A stretch of 64,000 bases of DNA, from assembly GCA_944990035.1 (NCBI GenBank), contig CALYLX010000112.1:1240001-1304000 (forward strand), written 5' to 3'. The notes beneath the pieces were generated by a model. It did not search any database. It worked only from the letters and a program-made list of their open reading frames with translations, and was not told the DNA's origin. This DNA is from Clitopilus passeckerianus. Lineage: Eukaryota > Basidiomycota > Agaricomycetes > Agaricales > Entolomataceae. The position numbers and the translations under genes are program-made. How positions within the stretch are numbered: the stretch's first letter is position 1; every line of letters starts with the position of its first letter. Shown here piece by piece: positions 54,000-64,000 of the stretch.

Positions 54000-56184
54000 C
54001 TATGTGCGCGTCAAGAACATGCTGCTAATGGCACTCTTGAGCTTCTTGTCTGGTTGACTAGACCTGCTGTCTTCCCTGGTATGAGGACTGTGAGAGCTAC
54101 CGGGGCGACGCGATTTAGTTTTGATCTTTTGCCACAGGTTCTGCTGGCTAGCGGCCGGTCGTAGGCTTTTCTCGGAAATTGTGCCAGCCGGGCTCTCTGA
54201 GGCGTCAGGGCTGGGTACTGTTTCAACCTTCGCCGGTATTTGTGAGTTCAGTGCGGGCTCCTGAGGAGTCTCGTGACGGGAACTAGGTCTCGGCAGGGGC
54301 GTTGGAGCTGACTTGCTAGCCGGAACTTCAAACTGACTCGATGGCGTCGCAGAAACGGACGAAGGGGGGCTGGATAGAGCAGTTGACGAGGGTGAGCTTG
54401 GCGTAACATCAAGTAAAGGACCAGATCGTTCCGAATCTGACGGTGATGACGAAGCTTCTGAAAGAGTGGGACCTTCTGCGTCAAGTTCGGCGGGGTCGTC
54501 CTCTGCCCAGGTAACTTCGAGCTGACGCCTCAATGGTTTATTTTGTTCCTCTTCCATCTCAAACACAGCGGGCTCGGGCTGCGCGAGGTTTGATGGCCCT
54601 CTGAGAGAATGAATCTCGTCGTCGGAAGGCCTGATCCGATGGTGAATGGTATTGTGAGCAGAGTGCAACGTCGTGAAGTTCCAGGAATCCAAGTAGTGGG
54701 CATTTTTGGGACTTGTCATGACGCGGCGTTCCTGCCGTTGTGCGAGTGGCGGCAAATCCTCTGGACAGGGAGAATTAGCCAGGTATGGAATGAGGATACG
54801 AAATTAAACCTACTTAGAATGGCGTTGACCAAATACGACTTTTTCTTGGACGCCTTGAAAAATGGTGTCTGAAGAAGTTGCTCAGCAGTTGGCCTTGAAA
54901 GGGAAACATCAATAACTGGAAAATCATGTGAACCTCAGTACGTACCTTTTGGAAGGATCCTTTGCCAGACAGCTGTCAATGACGTCTTTGAAGGCCTTGG
55001 AGTATTTGAAGGTGCCACCTTCTCGATCAAGGGTCGGCGCCGCATCCTGGATGCTAGATAACGATGTCTATAAGGATAACGATAAGAGGCGAAGATGAAC
55101 GTTTTCACGTTTTCAGCAACACGTTTTGTGGAGTCTCTTTTGACCTTGGAGGACGTCCCTGGGTAAGTTCCAATGCGGTAATTCCGAAGCTCCAGATATC
55201 GGCAGATGCATCGTATTGGTGTCCTTGAATTAATTCTGGAGCCATCCAGCAAGGCTGCGAGACAGAGGTCAGATAAACGAGAAATTAGAGTGCCAGATTA
55301 AACCAAACTCACTGTGCCAACAAAAGACTTTCTTTTCCCCATCTTAGGTCGCTGCAAAACGGGAACTGTATGGTCAAATAGCACGACCCTCTTTGCGGGT
55401 CCAAGTTGCTCTCTTCCTTCAAGAGAACTCTGATTTGATCCTGTACCAGGTGGTCGCATGGTAGAAGTTGATAACATGATGGGTGTGTTCGATATCCTAT
55501 GATGGGATGTATCTTCCGACAAATCTGCAGCGACCCCAAGATCTCCTAACAGCACTGTCCCGTCATCATCGAGAAGAAGATTAGCCGCCTTGACATCGCG
55601 ATGAATGAATCCATTGATGTGGAGATAGCTGAAAGAAAGAAGTCAAAAATGAGAAACGTATTGAAATAATGGATAGGAACTGACTTCATGCCCTGCAGTG
55701 CTTGTCGAAGGATACAGCGTACAACATCCTCCTCCATGCCTCCGGGCCAGCCGTAGCGCATGATGTCAGCCGCACTCCCCCTATTCATGAGACGGAGGGC
55801 AATGTAAAGCTTGTGCCCACTCGTCCAGGACCCACGAACACGCAGCACGTTTGGATGCTTTGACAACGACATGAGCGTGGTCTCACGCTGGAGCAGAGCA
55901 AGCGATCGTGGGGAGAGAGCATCAAGGTCTAGAACCTTGAGAGCACAAGGTATGGGCGCAGGTTTCCGTGCTGTAGAGGATGAGGGCTGGGGTTGATATG
56001 TAGCAGCGTAGACAATTGACGAGGCGCCGAAGCCGATAGGAAGGCCTATGGTATAATCGGCTTCGCAGTCGCTTTTAAATGTTGTTAGGTGGACACCTCA
56101 AGTTCGTATGTATCTGAGGGAGTACCTGAACATTTGCCACTCATCCTCGACGGCACCAATGAATCTTCTCGTAGTGCTTGCCAT
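54000..56184 (-). CDS. STE20-family kinase, OSR1/Fray-like (GCK-VI)
   Basis: Serine/threonine kinase. The start [19 protein letters not shown] (56184) leads to the glycine loop [14 protein letters not shown], the ATP lysine in CALKVLDL, the catalytic loop [12 protein letters not shown], and DLG in place of DFG (GDLGVAADL), as also seen in some STE20 kinases. An insert of about 60 residues in the activation segment precedes [20 protein letters not shown]. The kinase ends [18 protein letters not shown]. The C-terminal 200 residues are Ser/Pro-rich; the canonical OSR1 C-terminal docking domain is not obvious. Introns about 50 nt, frame intact. Confidence 0.88.
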
Positions 56185-56756
56185 TGCCTGAATGGTTGAG
56201 CTGGTGGTTGATGGACTTGGTGGGATATCAGCCCCGTTGGATGTGTCATTTTTAAGCATTTGGGCTCGGGTAATGGAATGCTTTGAATTAAACAGAGCCT
56301 GCTGATTCAGATACTCAGAGTATCAAGGGAAGAAGCTTTGGTGTTGCCCGAAATTAACAGACCAGCTATAAGGTGTAATGAAGAAAGAGGGGGTTTGCAA
56401 AGCATAGATGGCGTCCGGCTATGACTTTCGGCATCATACCAGGCACGTGGCCTGTGGCGCGAACCTTAACGTGTAACTTTCGGCCCGGTTGCCTTCTTGG
56501 GTTATCTCAGGCATCCAGCCACGGCCAGTCGTCTCCAAACAGAACCTCACAACAATGCGTACTCTTCGGTGCACATACATAACCACCAATGCAGGGATGT
56601 GTTAATATGAAAGGCTCTTTGACTATTCTATAAGACACTCGTGTGGATTGCTAGCTCTAACTGACACTCCTTCTGATACCGACAATTGCGCACCTCCATC
56701 ATTGTTTATCAACAGGGAGTTGCGACTTCCAAGCCCCGAATCGAGTCAGCACCGCC
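56185..56756. other. Divergent promoter region
   Basis: About 570 bases between the minus-strand kinase and the plus-strand F-box-like gene. No convincing open frame or RNA gene; upstream regulatory sequence is expected. Confidence 0.4.
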
Positions 56757-58115
56757 ATGCAATCGCCGACTTCTCCCAGACCTTCATCCAGTCAGAAGAA
56801 GGCCAGACGGGACCTTACGGAAGTAGCTGCGACTCAGCACAGCACGATGGAAAGTCCATGCCCACGTTATCACGCAGTTGCCCGAAGGCTTTCCGTCCTT
56901 TCCCCAGAATTGGTCCACAAGATCTTCGATGACCTGCCAGTCGGCAGAATCTTGGAGTTGGCCTGTCTGCATGATGTACCCTACATCAAGCAATGTGCGA
57001 TCTCGCATTACGGAATATCTCAAATCTTTGACAAATCCCAGTTTGAAGAACTTCAGGGTTACTTCACTGTGTACGCCAAGCTCTGTAGAGAGCGTCAGAG
57101 CAGAGTCCACTCTGGATATCCAGATTCTCCAGTGCTACAAAGGGATACAGCGTACTGGCTGAGGGTGTCCGATCCTTTGGCTGATGCTCGCAGGTACATC
57201 CTGTCAGATATTCAAGCAGGGATTCTTCAGCTCTTAGATCATTATCGCCCCTACGTGCCCGTCCTCTTACGCTTCGACGATTACAAAATCCCGAATCGTG
57301 AAAGCTGGAAGTACATGAGATCGGCGGAAGAAACGCATACCATTTGGGAGGCCTTGCATGCAGCGGAAACCATGCTCAATAAAACGAAGGCAGGGCAGCT
57401 CCTTCGACTCTGTGAGCTCTTACAGAAATACCCTGCTATGCTACGAAATGTACAAAACAGCACTCAAGAGGCGCGGCCCAATGCAGAGCAACACCAGATT
57501 AAAACATTCCAACGAATCGCCAAGAAAATGCTGCGACCACAGATTGTGAGGCAGCAATTTGTTGCAAACGACCTGTTTGCGATCCATAGATTCCCCGTAA
57601 TCCCCTACGATCGTCATCTTAGATGCTTCTTGAAGATCCTCAAGAAGTATCCCCGAGAAGATACCAAAATCTACTCTTCCGAAATCCAAGAGGATATTAA
57701 CATAGTCGTCGATGGGATGGCACGTATCTATATCAGAGACTTGGTCTCTGCTACAGACGAACCCCAGCTTTTACGGACAAAATATACCCCGCACTCCGTC
57801 AAGGGATTGCAAACAGCTGTGGGCCAGTATCAGCCACAATTTGTAGTTGGTATAGATCCTCCTGGAATCCCAAGGGAGGGACGGGCTGGTGTAATTGGAG
57901 CGGACGACTGGAGGATTTCGAACGCAATGGATCGTATCTTGCCATTCGAGGAGAAGGAGTTCCAGTGGTTGGAAGCATTCCTACGATGTTGTAAGTACCT
58001 GGAGGAGATGCAGGATGCGGAATGGACTGCTGGAGTAACGGTTGGGCAGTTTTGGAAGAAGCATACAGCCGTCGGATCTAGCGGTACCAAAACTCCAAAG
58101 CTTCCAGTAACGTAG
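56757..58115 (+). CDS. F-box-like protein, single exon
   Basis: 452 residues without introns. The N-terminal 60 residues are Ser/Pro/Gln-rich, then VLSPELVHKIFDDLPVGRILELACL at residues 46-70 resembles an F-box. The rest has no known domain, is helical, and ends in a charged region (ECKYLEEMQ-like). Probably a fast-evolving SCF adaptor as in other mushrooms. Target unknown. A TTATAT-type element upstream is not clear. Confidence 0.6.
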   Translation: MQSPTSPRPSSSQKKARRDLTEVAATQHSTMESPCPRYHAVARRLSVLSPELVHKIFDDLPVGRILELACLHDVPYIKQCAISHYGISQIFDKSQFEELQGYFTVYAKLCRERQSRVHSGYPDSPVLQRDTAYWLRVSDPLADARRYILSDIQAGILQLLDHYRPYVPVLLRFDDYKIPNRESWKYMRSAEETHTIWEALHAAETMLNKTKAGQLLRLCELLQKYPAMLRNVQNSTQEARPNAEQHQIKTFQRIAKKMLRPQIVRQQFVANDLFAIHRFPVIPYDRHLRCFLKILKKYPREDTKIYSSEIQEDINIVVDGMARIYIRDLVSATDEPQLLRTKYTPHSVKGLQTAVGQYQPQFVVGIDPPGIPREGRAGVIGADDWRISNAMDRILPFEEKEFQWLEAFLRCCKYLEEMQDAEWTAGVTVGQFWKKHTAVGSSGTKTPKLPVT

Positions 58116-58211
58116 GAACACTACCGCTTCATAATGGCCATTCCCCAATTATATGACTGTATGGATTGTGTCTGTAAGTCTTCGACCTCTGGTTACACGA
58201 AGTAAACTGCT

Positions 58212-60053
58212 TCACAGCCGACTCAAGTCAACTGTTTGGAAATTGCGCAGGAAACGGCCCCATACAGGCTTCCCGTGCTCTCCGACGGCTATTGGCCAGA
58301 GCAAGCGAGCGGCACCATCCTCCCATCCCAGCGGACAAACCGCGTCAGTCATTCCTACGATCTTCATCCATTCAGGGTCTGCGCTCATGTAGCCTGGGTC
58401 GACAGAGTTCATGGCTATCCGTCCCCGCTCCCAGGCCTCACTGGCCTCTGTCTCAGTGAGCATGTTTAAAGCAGCCTTGGACATGTTCGTGTGGACGTGT
58501 CGTCCACGCTTGGCGGCATGAACAGGCCTGCTTTCTGGTATTCCCTCCCGTGAAGACACGTTCACGACGTATGACGATGGTCGTGGCTCAGCGGGTGTTG
58601 TGATGGAAGACATGAGTGGAAGTAATTCGCGGATCATGATAAGTGGGACGAAGGCGTTGACGCTGTGTGCCGCGATAACATCCTCGTACGGAATTTCATC
58701 CAGCCTTTGAGTCCAGGATGATTTCACAGGGATCGTCAACACGTTGCCTCGGCCGTCTTTGCCTGGGACTACTGCGGAGCCAGTACTTCCGTGTACAAGC
58801 CGGGAGGGACCGTAGTCGATTTGGGACATCCCTCCTCTGAGACGAGGATTATAGCCAACGTCTAGCACCAAGTTACCAGGGCCGTCGATAGCGAGCACCT
58901 GCTCTCGACTCTGACACTCTATCTCGGCCTCTGCCTTGTCCGTAAGTGTTTGTGCTGCGTTGTTGATGAGGATATCAAGCTTCTCGCAGTTCCACTCGAC
59001 TAGGCAGTTCTTTATTGCATGCACGAGTGCGAAGACATCCTTAGCGGTTCGGAAATCAGCACCCACAATATGGATGCGATCCTTCCATTCTTCGTAATCA
59101 CTTTCTCTGACATAGCGTGATTGAGCATAATATGGGTATCGGGTGCTGGCAATGACACGAGCCCCGCATCGAAGGAGACGGAGCACCGTGTGGTATCCGA
59201 GATTGATTCTAGCACCTGTGACAACGGCAACTTTGGAGGTGAGATTCAAGGCGGGGGGAAGGGACAGGGCTGATGAAGCGGTATTAAAATCGCCACAGGG
59301 ACGGCATAGTGAGGGATATAGGGGGTGCGCGGCTCTGAGCTCAAAGAGGCAGACGTAGCATACCCTTCTTTTCTGACGTCTCGCTTTTTTTGACGCTTGC
59401 CGCGGCTGCTGTCGAGAAGATGGCAGTTTTGTTGATGGCTCGGAGAAAGATGTGGACTGGAGTTGCGCTAATCGGACTGCCGAACCAATTGCAAGCTGTT
59501 CTTCCACCACGTTCATGGTCTGTTCCAAGCTCGCCGAGCCTTCTAAAGCTGTTGATGGGGAATTTTGTAAATAGACGAGAACCTTTAGACAAGCACGGAG
59601 TTCGTCATTAGTGGGGATGAGGTGTGTAGGTAATTGAGCTGGGGTATTCTCAGTAGCTATAGCATCGCCAATTTCTTGTGGTTTATCCATGTTAGCTAAG
59701 TAGGCCTTGATGGTTTGTATAATGCCTTGAAGACGCATTTTAGAGATAGTAGTTGGTAGAAGGTCGCCCTCATCGAGGGCATGTGCGATGTCGTTACTTT
59801 TAGGCGATGACAGGGAAGGGAGGCAATAGACCAGCAGACTAGGCAGTCCGGCCGCATCCTGGCATATTTTTTGGTCATTCCGAAGTTGAGCGGCTATGAT
59901 CGAGGGAGGTTGAGTCTCGACAAACCGCCTACAATTGGCGAGATCGTTCAAGAGCATTGCGGGTATCGGATAGTCTGTGGGGTGTGACTGAGTCACGCTG
60001 GCTGTACCGGACTGCCGCTTGAGGAGGTCCCGGTTTCTTTTTAACTCTCCCAT
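58212..60053 (-). CDS. Zinc-ribbon/short-chain dehydrogenase fusion, catalytic Tyr absent
   Basis: 613 residues, no introns. Residues 1-225 are helical and unplaced. A zinc ribbon (CYVC at 232-235 and CRPC at 250-253) sits directly before a Rossmann-fold SDR: KVAVVTGARINLGY (about 274-287), ILINNAA (361-367), the Ser motif VVNVSSREG (496-504). The position of the catalytic YxxxK is HTNMSK (521-526): Lys526 is present but the residue four before it is Thr, not Tyr. The chemistry is therefore unlikely to be the standard one, and the protein may be a non-canonical or inactive SDR. ATG at 60053 lies 52 bases from the SRPK start on the other strand. Confidence 0.8.
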   Translation of the reverse strand: MGELKRNRDLLKRQSGTASVTQSHPTDYPIPAMLLNDLANCRRFVETQPPSIIAAQLRNDQKICQDAAGLPSLLVYCLPSLSSPKSNDIAHALDEGDLLPTTISKMRLQGIIQTIKAYLANMDKPQEIGDAIATENTPAQLPTHLIPTNDELRACLKVLVYLQNSPSTALEGSASLEQTMNVVEEQLAIGSAVRLAQLQSTSFSEPSTKLPSSRQQPRQASKKARRQKRRVCYVCLFELRAAHPLYPSLCRPCGDFNTASSALSLPPALNLTSKVAVVTGARINLGYHTVLRLLRCGARVIASTRYPYYAQSRYVRESDYEEWKDRIHIVGADFRTAKDVFALVHAIKNCLVEWNCEKLDILINNAAQTLTDKAEAEIECQSREQVLAIDGPGNLVLDVGYNPRLRGGMSQIDYGPSRLVHGSTGSAVVPGKDGRGNVLTIPVKSSWTQRLDEIPYEDVIAAHSVNAFVPLIMIRELLPLMSSITTPAEPRPSSYVVNVSSREGIPESRPVHAAKRGRHVHTNMSKAALNMLTETEASEAWERGRIAMNSVDPGYMSADPEWMKIVGMTDAVCPLGWEDGAARLLWPIAVGEHGKPVWGRFLRNFQTVDLSRL

Positions 60054-60105
60054 CTACCATCCTCGTCGAGCTCGCTGTCCTTCAGAGTGCACAAGCCGCT
60101 CTTAC

Positions 60106-63187
<3,082 letters not shown>

Positions 63188-64000
63188 GACGGTGAAGCAC
63201 CTGAGTTTGGACATCTGGATTTTCTTCCCAAGTTGGACCTATGTTCACCTTCGGTTCTTAGCAGACTTTCTTTTCTTCTGCATTTGCATTTCCGCACTGT
63301 CTCTTCGAAGTGTGGATTAGAATTGTTAGATCAGTGGGATATTCACATGCATGCATTCACTCATCATCATCATTTTTGGCTTCCTCACTTCGAGTCTCTT
63401 CCTTTCTATTTGATATTTGTCATATTGTTGTAGCACTTACGGTTCTTTCAGCTTTGTTTTATTCGGGATGACGAGAGGTACATATGGCTCTCATTTCTTT
63501 GCTCTGACATGTCGACATCATCATGACCATGTGTATTCTAATAGCTTCACACCTAGGATAATTAGACTTTACTAATACAAATGACTTGTCCTGCAATACG
63601 AATAGCCTCTCTAACGCTTCGAAGGACTGAGTGCCAACCCGATCATTCAACGTTAAACCGCAGTCGAGGGACAACGCGATGTTCCAATGTATATAGTGAG
63701 GCGCCATCAAGAAAGATACTTGTTGCAGAGTGGGCCGGTAACAGGAGACAGGCAAAGATTTGTGCCAGAACACGCTGCAATTTCGACTCTTTGGGAGTTC
63801 CACGGGTGGACTGCTCTCATCGCGTGCCTACGTGTCATGCACTTCAGCGAGGTAAACACAAGGGTAACGGCATGGATTAATTTTAGCTACGTAGATAACT
63901 TTATTCTTCGCTACAAAAAAAGACCGCGAAGGTTCAAGGGCTGCAATACTATGAATAGATCGTCACAACGGTAATGAAAAGCCACGTCAAGTCCATGCGT
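63188..64000. other. Window end, no gene assigned
   Basis: About 810 bases after the SRPK gene, with its 3' UTR, a CATCAT-type run near 63360-63380, and short open frames on both strands. No domain recognised; a neighbouring gene may begin beyond the window. Confidence 0.4.

Overview
The window is nuclear DNA of a filamentous basidiomycete, most likely a mushroom-forming agaricomycete. The case rests on very dense coding, genes on both strands broken by many 45-60 nt GT-AG introns with CTAAC/CTGAC-like branch sites, fungal gene families (GH18 chitinases with CBM5/12 modules, Crz1-like and Cth1-like zinc-finger proteins, fungal F-box proteins), and intron-bearing tRNA-Lys genes. Species cannot be named from sequence alone.

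Layout. 0.4-4.8 kb: two tandem secreted GH18 chitinases (minus). 5.5-10 kb: CK2 alpha (minus), divergent from a SET-domain protein, then a mitochondrial Mdj1-type DnaJ. 10.7-16 kb: an MFS transporter and a choline/ethanolamine kinase. 16.4-28.3 kb (minus): a tandem CCCH mRNA-binding protein and the large proteasome activator Blm10/PA200. 28.5-33.9 kb: an Aim18-like chalcone-isomerase-fold protein, a phytanoyl-CoA-dioxygenase-like enzyme, an F-box protein and a glutathione transferase. 34.7-43 kb: histone H3, TIM21, V-ATPase subunit F, an SGT1/ecdysoneless protein, AP-3 sigma and Mediator subunit 6. 43-46.5 kb: a 2 kb gene-poor stretch with a perfect hairpin, a C2H2 factor and two convergent tRNA-Lys genes. 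46.7-63.2 kb: MCM5, a PARG-like glycohydrolase interrupted by about 1.07 kb, CSN6, an OSR1/Fray-like STE20 kinase, an F-box-like protein, a zinc-ribbon/SDR fusion and an SRPK-family kinase.

The genes do not form a cluster or single pathway. They are mostly conserved housekeeping genes (replication, proteasome and signalosome, mitochondrial import and folding, kinase signalling) in ordinary eukaryotic synteny, often sharing short divergent promoters.

Two signals run across the whole window. First, at least fifteen conserved reading frames in twelve genes break by one base, nearly always in a short homopolymer and nearly always as a missing base. Essential genes such as MCM5 are affected, so this most likely reflects residual assembly indels and not gene death. 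Second, several genes need extremely small exons (4, 8, 9 and 8 nt) to give the conserved protein. The best candidate for something undescribed is the 1,071 bp block inside the PARG-like gene. I found no evidence of an unknown multi-gene system.
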